From the NCBI GenBank assembly GCA_948470475.1, contig OX419344.1, positions 20,873,225 through 20,937,224 on the forward strand: DNA of 64,000 nucleotides, given 5' to 3'. Every line of letters starts with the position of its first letter. The stretch's first letter is position 1. This DNA is from Galaxea fascicularis. Its lineage: Eukaryota; Cnidaria; Anthozoa; Scleractinia; Euphylliidae. Below the pieces are notes generated by a model. It saw nothing but the letters and a program-made list of their open reading frames with translations, was not told where the DNA came from and searched no databases. Below, piece after piece: positions 22,365 through 34,100 of this stretch. The position numbers were made by a program, and so were the translations under genes.

Positions 22365-25300
22365 ATGTCACTTGAAGTGATTGTCCAGAGGCCCAGTTCT
22401 TCGTCTTCGAAGGAGCAGTTGTATGTCAGCGAGCGCGAGAGAGACCAGCAAACCTCTTCGAGACTCACAGCTCGTTTAGAACGATCGGTGAATAAACGAT
22501 CGAGAGGCTTGCATTATCATGATTCTGCAGGTCGGAGTCGCACAAGGGAAAGGCAACGTGACCACAGTCAGGCTGCCGGCATGGAAGAAGGAAATCTACG
22601 AGAACGCCACGAGAATGGGTAAGCCAAATTGTCAATGTTGTGTTAATTGGCCAACTAACCCTGCATGGTCATTAGTTCCACGTTTGAGACATTAGTTACA
22701 AACTTTTAGAGCTGCTATCAATACCACAATAAAGCACCGATCAGCAGCGTTTGTTTTCGTGGTCATATTCGTGCTTCCATCTAAAGGATCTGAAAATCTA
22801 CCTCGCGGCAAAGTCTGCAATGTTATTGTTACGTACCTCATGTTGTGATGTTGATATAAACACTGCAGAAAAGTTAAATTAGGAACTAACCTATCAACCC
22901 TGCCGTTAAATAATAAACTTTCCCTACAGCTAAACATTTTTGCTTTCGTAGTAACATTTGTGTTAATTCGACCATTTCAACATTTCTCTTTTACCTATTT
23001 CCTCCAGACAAGCTCTTTGCAATATCGATCGTCTTCGTGACTCCGTTTTAAGTAAGCTTGTTTCTAAAACGTCGCGGTCTGCCAAAGGCTTGACCTTCCT
23101 TCATCTCGATTGCCTACAGTTGGTAATGTTTATTGTAGAAACAATTATTCTTTGCTTGTTAGCAAAATCTGTTTTTATTCTGCGGATACAATTATACAGC
23201 TGTTGTTTTATTGTATTTCCCTAGAGTACACTTAATATCTCGACTAAAGACACTTAGTGTCTCGTCAATATGCATACCAAGGTTATTTATGGATTAAATC
23301 ACTTCCTTCACTTCCTTAGAGAACAATGAACAATGGTTCTTTGTTGATGATCCGATGAAAACACCACAACATGCTTAAACTTGCATCTGTGTTATTCAAA
23401 TGGTTGACACATGTTTTGTTATAGAAATATGATGATCTTCATAAATATCGAGATTTCTATCTGCTTGATATCTGAATGTTTTTTTGGGGGTCAACCATAG
23501 AACAGACATTTCTTTGCCTTCTGGTGCCATCCTGGTTGTGGGGCCAACCTGGCTAAGATCACTGTAAAACTTTGGGGATTTTGCCTGACTTTGAGCTTCT
23601 ATGGCTTGACAGATTTTGAAAGTTTAATATTACTTTACTTACTTCTGTTCTGTTATTTGTATGATGGACAAGACTATTACAGACATTAAAGTTTCCATAA
23701 ACTAGTGCAAAAAGTCTTCTCGATGCCATTTATTTCATTTAAAATTGTTGTACATATTGTACAGCAAATTATTCTTGCAGAATAATACCTGAGGATATTA
23801 ACAACATTCATAAGAAGAACCTAGTTAGCTTGATAAAGGCTGATTTCAGCTCTGCATTAGTAATACAGGACTGTGATTTTTATTTGCCAGAAGGGCATCC
23901 AAGCGTCCTGTGGACAGCCACTTTTAGAAGAAATTAAAGGAAAATTCATTTATGTGTAATCTATTATACTTTTATGGGAAAACATGCCTGTTTTAAGTGT
24001 CTGGCTAAAAGCCTGCCCTGTACACTTGGCTAATACATCCACTTTTCTGTCTGAAGTTACTATGGGAAGTACAAGTGATTTTGAAAGTTCTCAAAGTTGC
24101 ATGAGCCCTCAAGAGAGTGTATTTGAAAATGAGCACAGCTGTATTTATTAAACATGAACTGTATGATAAGGTTATAGTTCGCTCAACAAAAATAACAAAA
24201 TTATTTCTATGACATTGTGCAATAATATTATAATTATCATTTTATAATTTTATTTGTCCTATACACATGTATTCAACAAAATTGCACCAAAAATCATTAT
24301 TAATACTGTTTATGTGCCTTTTTGTCCAATTTGACTTGTCAAAATGTTAAAATTTTCCACATTTGGTTGTCCTAACATGCCATTGCCATGGAAATGTATA
24401 CATAATTAAGGTATCATACATGAAAATCGTACTCTTTATGTCAGAATAATGCATGTGTTGGTACCATTGATTAGACATTGGTTTTAAACATTTAACCTTC
24501 TATTTAAACAAGACATTTTACATGCACACTGTTTACAATGAAGATGTCAATAATCTGCTACAAATCACAACTCTGAATGAAATACAGTTTAGTAATGACC
24601 CTTGTGGTATGGTATCAAGTCCTTTCTCAGGTGTCGCGCAGTCAACTGATATTATTCAAAATACAAATATTCTTTCTTGCAACCATATTCTCTGCTCTTT
24701 TTTTTTCCATACACCAATATCAATGTACAAGTTTTGAATGATGATAATGATGACAATGATTATGGTGATGAGATTAATTTAGAATGATTTTTCTTAGTTT
24801 TGACCCACTTATAGGCACAGTCAGTAGATTAGCAACAGCAGTCTTAATTTTAAATAATTATTATGCTTTTCTGCACAACAGGCCTGTAAGAGAAGCACCA
24901 TTCTACAACGACAGAGAGCAAGGCCCTCAATTCTACAGAAAATCAGACCCCAAAGAGAGAAGGAAACATATTCGTCCAAAAAGCTGGTATGGAGCGCAAA
25001 ACACAGAAAGAAAATCCAAAGAGAGACCACAAAGTATCCATGAAATTTCCCTTGATCGAGATAAACAGAAAAACGGCATCAATCTTGGGAGTGAATATTC
25101 CAGAGTGCCTTACGAACAAAATGACCAGAAGGAAAATACCGCTGGCTTTAGAGACAGAAGGCACAGACACTTTGAGTCATCAAGGTCTTTGTCATCAAGC
25201 TACAGCTCACAGGTCGGGTCATCAGCTGATGAAGGCGAAGATCATCACGGTGTATATTCTGCTTACGATATGACGGGAAGGTCTCCCTACGGTTCTCTTG

Positions 25301-28300
25301 TACTAAGGCGTTACAGCCAATCAAGCCTGAGCTCCTCCAGTGCTTCTTGGCAACAGTCTACTAACTCACTTGGTCATCACGCTGTCAAGGGCCAGTGGGG
25401 AACTGGGTCCTTAGCTTCCAGTTCCGCTGATAAGTTTCACGGCCATACTGTCCACAAGGCTGTTTTCTTAAAGAGTCCTCCGAAGATTTCCGAGGACACC
25501 TCCGCTGGAAACGTGACTTTTATTTCCGACACTCACACCAATCAGACTTCTCATCACAGGATTCGCGTCCAGGCTCAACCACATCGGTCACAAAATCATG
25601 TCTATGCTCAGGCAACCCCTTATTGTTCAGATCACCATGACACGTCATCTGTTCCAAATCCAAATCGAACCTATAATCAAAGTGTCACGAATTCTTCTGC
25701 TGGTGTCACACAAGTTTATCAGAATGTCATGCAAGTAACTTCTGTGCACTCACAATCTACTCGAAACCCAAACATAAATGAACACGAGGGTGAGCAGACA
25801 AGTCATTCAGTAAAAGACTTAGCCAAACGTTTTAGCGGCGAGAATCAAGCGTTCTTCTCCGAATCGATTGAAGAAATTTACGAAATGAGCGATCGAGATC
25901 GACGGAGAGTGAAAGCGCAAACATGGCCCAAGTTTGCGTACGTTCATTCTCCAACAGAACACACTATCAGGGTGGATCAGGTGGGAGGATTCGAAGTTGC
26001 GCCTCCTAAGCCACCCTACCCTCAAAGAATCGTAGAAGATTTAGCCGTAGTAGAAACAAAGGTGGAAGCAAGGGTAACCAATGTCACCTCGCACGAGCAG
26101 TGGAGCAATGTCAATGGTTCTCCAAATCCTGATGTTCTAGCATCGCATCGGTTGAGTCTTCAGGAACTTATAAAGATACACGAAAATAAAATCGCCAAGC
26201 ATGCGCAGAGCGCCAAGGCAACTGCGCACGCGCAGATCTACCTGAAACGTCCTCCGAGCGAAGTCAAGGCGCGAAATGCACAGAGTCCGCAGACTTCGCC
26301 TCGCGAGAGTCAGACTGATGCAGGGTGGGGAGGGCCGAACCAAGCTGCTCACAAACAGGCTGGAGCAGTGAGCAGAGCAGGGGAAAGCCGTGCGCCTGTT
26401 GTTACCCAGTATGAGCTAACAGACTTAAAATCTGTCGATAGGGCGCCTATAAAGGTAGTTGAAGTCACCGAAAAGGGGAGCGCAGCGTCAGTGAACTCGG
26501 ACCTGCATAAAAGGCCCCCAGTCAAACCCAAGAGACATCGCACCATTGGCGTTGTCGGCATCCGACAACAAATTGATCGTGTCTGCGAAGGAAAAACCGA
26601 GTGTAAGCCGAAGCGTCACACGGCAATCGGGATTGTGAACGTGAAGGCTGAGGCAATGCCAGCTCGTCAAGTAGTAAAGGAAGAAACCGTAGTTGTGAGT
26701 CATGCTTGTTATAGTTTACCCGCGGAGGTCGATAGCCTGGACAACGATCAAAGGGATAACGTTGACATGGTGAGCCATCGTAAGGAGTACGCGGACATGG
26801 TCGGTGATGGCAACGATGATGAAGTGTTTGAACGAGACCAGAACTCGTTACCTTTCGTGCGCTCGGAAGGATTCGTGCAACCTCGTTTGGAATCCGAACA
26901 TGACCGAGACCGAGAGCGCAAGCCACGAAATGAAGAACATTCAAAGACCGAAGGACTAACCAGGATTACCGTTGCATCTCCGGAAAGGCCAGTTCAAGCC
27001 GTCGAATCCGTCAGTTCTCAGCAGTCAAGCTCTCATTTTCTTAAACCAGATGTTAGGACTTGGAGTGTTCCAGTATCAACCCGCACCTACAATTACCCTA
27101 AACCCTACTCCATTTCAAAAGCAGTGCCAGTGGCTCAAGTGTCTCCGGTTAATCCAGCCCTTGATGAATCTTCGAGAACCAAACTTAGCAAAGATGATTT
27201 TACAGACACTTTGCCACTTTCAAGGTCGCAGTCTGCGAGAGAAATGTATGAAACGAGGCTTGCTCTCTGGAATTTGTATCCTCCTGACAACACCCCAGAG
27301 ATACACTCTAGTGATACTTCCGGCAATACCCCTTTCCAGCAAAATGTTATCACCGAATCCGAACGCAATCGTGCAAGTTCGATGAAGGCTTTAGAATCGC
27401 CCGAAAAGACGATGATTCACGAAGTAGACGCGAAGAGTGAATCGAGAGGTCACACTCGACAAAACAAGGAAGAATACTATTTGAAATTTATCGAAAAGCT
27501 AAAAAACGAGAATAAAGAGTTGATTACAAAATATGAAGCGGAAAAACGAGAGTTGAAGCAGAAATATGAAGAGCAAAGGAAAGTTGCTAATGCTTATCAG
27601 AAGCTGGAGGACAGATATCGGCGGAGAGTGCATGAATTGCAGGAAGCATTATCTGGCTGCACATGCCAAAGCCCATTTGTCAATCAAAATCACGTGAAAA
27701 TATCACAGAATTTGAGCATTCGGTAAGTCAAACTCCTTTTAATTCTTCATTCTAGAATCGTAAATGCCTTGAACCTATAAGTGATGTCATACTATGAACT
27801 AAGTGAAGCACGATCATCCGCGATTCTCAGGACTACAGTACGTGTAATCCTGAGGAGGACTGTTTAAGGAGAGATTGATGGACCGTTCGACAACCTCAGA
27901 GCGGAAGTCATCATCAGAGTGATTTGTGTAATCTGTGGATGGTATTCAAGGGTAAGGGGGCAGACGGAGACGGTCTGAACTATCGGTCTGCATATATTTC
28001 AAGGTTCCCAGATTATCCGGTATTCTTCCGGATACGAAACTCATCTCCCGGTCTCCGGTACGGTTCACCAAGTCTCTCATATGAAAACGATTTGATGAAT
28101 CCCTGCATGATCGGAACTTCATAAGGCGTCCGACCGCCTTCCGAACTGTGCATGGGGTACAAACCCTTACAGCGAATCCAGTTTTTAACGTCATAAAACA
28201 GCGGCCTTAACTCTACAGTTTATACGCGCAGATGAAATGGCTCTTCCAAGAGTCACCCAGTCTTAAAGTGAACCACTTATCAACCTTCTTTCCCAACGGT

Positions 28301-28725
28301 TGGTCAAACGAATATTTGTTTATTTGTTGTTTCTCCTTATCTTCCCTGCCCAGTATCTAGGAGTTTAGTTGAGAGAACTTCATTCGCACCGGTAAACAAC
28401 TTGTCACGGGGTTGTGTTTTATTAAGGCAACTCAAAAATGTATTCCGATTCTTTTTGTTTTCTCTTTAGGAGCGAAAAAGAAGGCGACAGGTCAGCGGCG
28501 TCAAGCATCAAAGGAATCAAAACACTGGATGATCTCGACGACTGGTTTGGTGAACTCCCTAAAGCGAGAAATCCTACGAAGAAGAACAATGCAGCAAGTA
28601 GGAATAGTGTAATTAGTACCGGTACATCATCCGAAATGACAAGCAGCGCGTCCGCCTGGGACGAGCTCTATGATCGGCTGCGCGCGACTGGGGAGATCGA
28701 TGTGGAGAATGGCACGCACGTGTAA
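22365..28725 (+). CDS. Large disordered protein with a C-terminal coiled coil (three exons, 1,116 residues)
   Basis: Exons: 22365-22618 (donor GTAAGC), 24882-27722 (acceptor caacag, donor GTAAGT) and 28470-28725 (acceptor tttag, stop TAA). Both junctions restore the frame (GG|G and CG|G codons). The N-terminus is Arg/Ser-rich. The long central exon is low-complexity Ser, His and Gln sequence, with a duplicated short motif KPKRHRTIGVV / KPKRHTAIGIV near residues 630-670. Residues of about 945-1010 form a charged heptad coiled coil (FIEKLKNENKELITKYEAEK). The last exon is conserved-looking: LDDLDDWFGEL and SAWDELYDRLRATGEID. No membrane or catalytic domain. It reads like a cytoskeletal or scaffold protein, but I cannot name a family. 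Other open frames in 22.4-28.7 kb are shadows. Confidence 0.85.
24060..24480. repeat. Interspersed repeat, copy 1 (copy 2 at 54480-54910)
   Basis: Shares with 54480-54910 the ordered blocks GTGATTTTGAAAGTTCTCAAA, TTATAGTTCGCT, GTGCCTTTTT and TTGCCATGGA. In copy 2 the first block is followed by its inverse (GAGAACTTTCAGAATCAC). It lies in intron 1 of the large gene. Confidence 0.6.
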
Positions 28726-29222
28726 CTTCAGCGCGTGCGACTGTGTGATCTTCGTCCCAGAGTCTGCATCCACTGAGAAACATAGGCCATGTTGTTTCGG
28801 TATCAGATTTTCGTTGCCAAATCTGTTATTACCGTGTTCTAAAGTTTCGTTGACAGTGAAAACCTTCACAACTTTTTTTCGTAACACCATATTACTAAGA
28901 TGTTGAATGCCGACACTGTAACGAAGACAGGCTCGTAGACAGGCAGCCCGTCTTTGGGTGACCGTGGTAAACTAAATGTGTTAGGAAGATATTCATAACT
29001 GACCTTTTGCAATTTTAAATTTATATCCAAATTTACGCGAAGTGTAAATACGTCAACTCAAAGGAATATTGTGATTTTTAAAGATGTCGAAACTATTTTA
29101 TTGAAGAGTAATATTAAAAGAACAGGTGAATGGCCTTCTTTGTAAGTGGTTTGACGGTGACTTATTTTTGTTGATGTTACTTTCAAGACTTTTCGGCTAA
29201 TACTTACGCCTTCATCAGTTTA

Positions 29223-29437
29223 CAGTGCGACGCGCCTTATCGTGGCCACCCAACAAGCATTCTTCCAAGTTAGCGCCTGATCAAGGTAAGCGAATTTTAT
29301 TGACAGACACGCCTCCGTAGAAAGTTTCAACACGCAACAACCAAATGGAGGCGTGTCTGTCAATCAAATTGGCGTACCCTGATTGGCTGACTTGTAAAAA
29401 TGTTTGTCGGGTGGCCACGGTAAGACGCGTCGCACTG
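29223..29437. mobile_element. Tc1/mariner-type MITE (215 bp), TA-flanked
   Basis: The left end is CAGTGCGACGCGCCTTATCG, and the right end read inward is CAGTGCGACGCGTCTTACCG, continuing into GTGGCCACCC. Both sides are flanked by TA. Subterminal GAGGCGTGTCTGTCAAT is also inverted. No ORF. Confidence 0.85.
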
Positions 29438-29888
29438 TAAATTATATAGCTTTACACGTGATTTGATAGAGGCAGCACGTTAAACGCGCGCGCTAGGAAA
29501 ACGTTACGTGCAAAGTTTCAAAGTTTTTAAAGAGATGAATGGCGTCTTTATCATGTACGAGGGTCCTGAAGGGGTGAAAGTGGGCCTGTCACTAGGACTG
29601 GGAGCAAAAGTCACAAAAATGGGAATGGGAAACACGTCCGCGCTAATAAAGACAGGAGGTAATAGGTAGACATTTTCCGAGCTCAGCAGCTAAAATAATA
29701 GGCGTGGAAGGCGTTTTGATGGAGAAAAAAGTCTAAAATAAACCGGGGACCTGCACTCAGTCCATTTCCGGCTCGATTCAGGTCACTTTTTTCTGGTGCG
29801 AGTCAGTGACTTACTTACGCAGCGGTAGTTTACAGCTGTACTCAAGCACGCTCAGACTTCGCTCAGACTATCACACAGTGTTAAACAT

Positions 29889-30046
29889 ACACCTTATTCC
29901 AATTATTTTGCATGTTTGTTAGCCCTCTTTGCCTCATTTTCACTTCAAAATTCTTTTGTCTTTTATACATGCTGACGAGGCATAAAGGGCTAATTAACAT
30001 GCAAACAAAAGAATAATTTATTGGCCGCCATTTTGGAATAAGGTCC
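29889..30046. mobile_element. Small hairpin MITE
   Basis: ACCTTATTCCAATTATTTTG and TGTTAGCCCTCTTTGCCTC at the left are mirrored by GAGGCATAAAGGGCTAA and TTGGAATAAGGT at the right. Non-coding; superfamily unclear. Confidence 0.6.
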
Positions 30047-30595
30047 ATGGCGGCTAACAAACAATTATACTTATTACTTGCCAAAACTAGTTGCAAAAAG
30101 AGCAATAGAACACAGAAGTATGTGTTAACTTTCGACGAAACAATGAAAAAGTCCGGGATTTCTTTTGAATTTCAATACTGGGACTGGGATTTAGTCTAAC
30201 GAAAAGCTGGGAAATGGGATTTTGAGCGAATTTGGGCTGGGAAATAGTATTGACGTTAGAAAAACCGATATCCAATTCCCTCATCAGGTGGTTAATTTTC
30301 CTATAGAATCCCTACCTTCTACCCCCAACACCCGCTCAAAGGCAGAGAGGGTTATACTGTGATATCATAGTGCTCGCCCATAATAGAATTGGGATTAATT
30401 AATCAAAGTTGCTTTTTCCCGCGTTGAACTGATGAAGCAAATGACATAACATCAAGCAATGGTTTATTGGCCTTTTGTCTTAACCTTCCAGAATTGAATG
30501 CTACTGAAAACTGATTATATCTTGCATGTATCCATAAACTAGTTCTTACTTCTAGTGCTTAATTCATGGCCTTCCATTGCTTAGCTTTGATGACA

Positions 30596-31189
30596 CTATT
30601 TCACACGGAAATACAGGGTGAGGCCCACTTCCGGTCGAGGAGCGTTGCAATGAGAGTCGTACAGAGCGTCCACTCCAAACCTGTTTGCCGGACCGTAACT
30701 GGTACTGTGTCCTGTGTTACACATCCCATGGCCAATATTCAGCGTGGTAAGGCAATCGCAGTTGTCATCATCCATCAAAATGGACTTGACACCGTTCTGT
30801 TCGCGATACATGAACGAGTCTTGCTTTGCTTTTGGTTGGGTTCCCTTCAGAACCACTGGATCCCAACTGTCAGGGCTGTTTAGGACCACGCCAGCTGGAG
30901 TGGTCACATGATCATGGAAGGCCATCCACGCTGCATGGGCGACGGCATTGTGAGAGTCAAACCTCCACATATATTCGTTTCCTTCAGAGTCGATAGCAAG
31001 CATTTCTGTGGAGTCTTCACGTGCCCAGGATGGGATGCGCCCAAAGCAATACACGCTATACGAGCTGCAGTAACCGTAAGGGAAGGCTAAGACGTCCCTC
31101 TCTTCAGCAGGCCATGTGGCATCAGCCGTCCACCACCAGAACGCCAGCCAGTTTCCACCATGCTTGCACGTGGTCATATGATGCGCTAC
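30596..31189 (-). CDS. Exon with unit 5 of the Trp/Cys/Asp-rich protein (terminal)
   Basis: One full unit: GGNWLAFWWWTADATWP, VYCFGRIPSW, MLAIDSEGNEYMWRF, QDSFMYREQNGVKSILMDDD, NCDCLTTLNIGHGMC, FGVDALYDSHC and GLTLYFRVK then stop. A splice acceptor (ttcttctgtag) lies just upstream in the right phase, so it is better read as the last exon of the gene than as a separate gene. It lacks its own signal peptide, which supports that view. Confidence 0.8.
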   Translation of the reverse strand, partial: VAHHMTTCKHGGNWLAFWWWTADATWPAEERDVLAFPYGYCSSYSVYCFGRIPSWAREDSTEMLAIDSEGNEYMWRFDSHNAVAHAAWMAFHDHVTTPAGVVLNSPDSWDPVVLKGTQPKAKQDSFMYREQNGVKSILMDDDNCDCLTTLNIGHGMCNTGHSTSYGPANRFGVDALYDSHCNAPRPEVGLTLYFRVK

Positions 31190-34100
31190 CTACAGAAGAA
31201 TAATTGGTCCGTTAGGAAAGCACGCTCTCAAGCAGACAGGTTGAATAAGAGTGCGTTCGATTGACACTATTCCGGAATAAGAATAATAGGAATAAACCCG
31301 AACAACCGTTCGATTGAGACGCTATTCCAATTCCGGAATACATGGAATGTATTCCAAACATTCTGCTCCAGAGAGCAGAATACTTGGAATAATCCGGAAT
31401 AATGACGTCATGCTTGGCGGTTTTTTTCAAATCAACAAACAAAATGGCTTCCGCTGCGTGCGAGCAAAACGAAATTTTACTCAAAAAAGGAAACTCCTGG
31501 AGTCGGGAAGAGACCCTTCTCCTCATTTCCTTGTACGAAGAAAAGAAAGAGATGTTCCAAAATGTCAACTACAAGAAGAAACAAGTCTGGGAAGTGATTG
31601 CGGCGATAATGCAAGCGGAGAGTGTCGAGAGTGGTCGAAATATTTCGCCGCGGGCTGACCAGTGCGAAGGCAAATGGAAAGCTCTCACCCTTGGCTTTCG
31701 CAAATGCGAAGATCATAACAGTCAAACTGGCAACGAAAGAAGAGAATGTCCATTTTACAAGGAGCTGTCTGCGTGTTATGTCGCGGTCATTATTCCAGAA
31801 ACGGAATAATCGTTTTATTGACGAAAGGATGGAATGGCCATTCTGGAATAATCCGGAATGTATTCTTATTCCGGAATAGGGTCAATCGAACGCACCCTAA
31901 GTGTGTTGTCACTGGATAATATCGAAGCCAGAGGGTCTCAGTTTGTCATCGTAATAATCATTGCCATTACTGTGGAGCTATTGCGGAACCTACAGTGAAG
32001 TTACAACTTTTTTCCATTCCCAGATGTTTCCTTTCTGCTAAGGAATAAGTTATTTTAAGGTTATATATGGGCCACAACAGAAACAGTCTAAACCGTGGTG
32101 CGTTTTACGAGTGTTTGTCCTTTCTTCCAAGAATCACTCGCGTTCATGTAATTGTCTTGTTTCTACAAATGAAAGCTTTGGATTCATCTGTCACAGAGAA
32201 GAAGCTATCCAGCGGCCCCAAGGAAGGGAGGCACGCGCATTTTTTTTTTCCTTCTAGCACTCGGAGAACGTCAATTTTAAAAACTACATGGATGCAGTTG
32301 AAAGAAAATAAATCACCCAATAGGCAGCCAACGATATTAAAATTTCGCTCTCTCTTCCCTCGTTCTAACAAAATGCTCCGTATGGTTGGATTAATTGATA
32401 GTGGTTTTCGATGTAAGACTATTTGTTTTATGAGCAAGAAAGGGGATGCACTGTTATACCATTCGTTTGTGAGTCACCAGTATAATAACACTATGTTTAC
32501 AAATCGCATTATGCACCTCTTCGAAGATGGAGTAATACAAAGTCAGGCCAACACTTGGACGCGGGGTGTTGCAGTGATTATCGTACAAGGCGTCAACACC
32601 AAATCGGTTTGCCGGTCCATAATTTGTGCGAAATCCAGCCAAACACATGCCGTGTCCCATGCTCAGTGAAGACAGGCAATCGCAGTTGTCATCGTCCAAG
32701 AGAAGGGATTTGACTCCGGATTGCGAACGGTACATGAACGAGTCTTGGGCTGCTTTTGGTGCGGTGCCCTTCAAAACTTTAGGGTTCCACGCCTTGTTGT
32801 TTTTTATCCTGTTATAAGGTGTTTCCGTGTGGTTGTGGAAGGCCAACCAGGCTGCGTGTGCTGTTGGATTTCCAGATGAGAACTTCCAGAGGTAAACGTT
32901 TCCTTCCGTGTCAACAGCAAGGAGCTTTGTTCTGTCTTCTTCAACATTGGATGGGAGCCTTCCAAAGCAATACACATCTGTTTCCTTGCATTGCCCATAC
33001 CCCCTTTCTAACACGTCCGTCACATTACTCGGCCACTGTCCGTCTTTTGGCCACCACCAAAAGGCTGCCCACTTGAGTCCATATCCTTCGAATGTCAACG
33101 TCTTCTCGGGAATTTGAAAATAAAGAGTAAGTCCGTAGTGAGGATCTGGAAGGCTACAAACAGGATCGTAAAGAAGGTCTACTCCACGAGCGTTTGGATC
33201 AAATTTGCTGCTACACACTGTTGCTCCGAGCTGGATAGTCGAGAGGCAATCGCAGTTGTCATCATCCAGTAGCACCGATTTTACGCCATTTATGTCGCGA
33301 TAGGTAAACGAATCCTGGTCAGCAATGGGCGATTTACCTTGCAGTACTTCTGGGTTCCATGGTTGCTGATTTAACACCGCACCGGCGGCTGTTTCGTTAT
33401 GATTATGGAACGCATTCCATGCTGCCATTGCTGTTGGGTTAGATGAGTTAAACTGCCATTTGTAAATGGTCATGCGAGAGTCTTTTGCCAAAATCACCGT
33501 GGATTCCTCTTGGAGCCACGCTGGAAGCCGCTGAAAACAAAACGGGTCACCGCCAGAACATGTTCCATATGGGTTTTCGAGTACATCGTTTGCCTGTTGT
33601 GGTGCACAGGCGGACCACTGCACACCTGCGTTCCACCACCAGAATGCTCTCCACTTCCCACCATAACCGTAGAGGTCTGGCCGACGAGCACGATAATAAA
33701 GTGTCAATCCAATCGTTGGAACAGGGCCGTGGCATCCATTATCGTAAAGTGCGTCAACGCCAAACACATTGGCTCTGCTGTAGCTTGTCGAGTGGCCAGC
33801 AAGGCACATTCCGTGACCAATATTAAGGGATGAGTGACAGTCGCAGTTATCGTCATCAAGTAGTAAAGACTTAACTCCATTTTGTTCACGGTACATGAAC
33901 GAGTCCTGGGGCCTACTGGGTGCGTTCCCTATGACTGCAACTGGATTCCAAGGATTCGAGTTTAGGACGGCTTGGTGTGCACTTTCTTTGTGATCATGCA
34001 ATGCGAGCCAGACTGCATGGGAAACCGGATTCTGGGGATTGAATGCCCACTTGTAGACTGTCCCTACAGAATCTACTGCTAGCAACTCTGTGTCGTTTTC

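Larger units (their letters stand above)
28726..30595. other. Intergenic between two convergent genes; small MITEs only
   Basis: This is the 3' flank of the coiled-coil gene and of the five-unit secreted-protein gene. Two hairpin elements are listed separately. No coding exon seen. Confidence 0.5.

Noticed and set aside
23008..23123. Possible extra exon of the large plus-strand gene (after tttcctccag, reading GQALCNIDRLRDSVL)
   Set aside because: It is open from the exon 1 phase, but both available donors leave the wrong phase for the 24882 exon. Could be an alternative-isoform exon; no support.
23781..23937. Open frame after a ttcttgcag acceptor reading IIPEDINNIHKKNLVSLIK
   Set aside because: Compatible in phase with exon 1 but ends in a stop with no family resemblance; possible terminal exon of an unproven isoform.
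24784..24881. Upstream ATG extension of the long exon of the large gene
   Set aside because: A good acceptor at 24882 joins in frame to exon 1; the extension is intron.
26522..26944. 140-codon minus-strand open frame
   Set aside because: Antisense shadow of the long exon of the large plus-strand gene.
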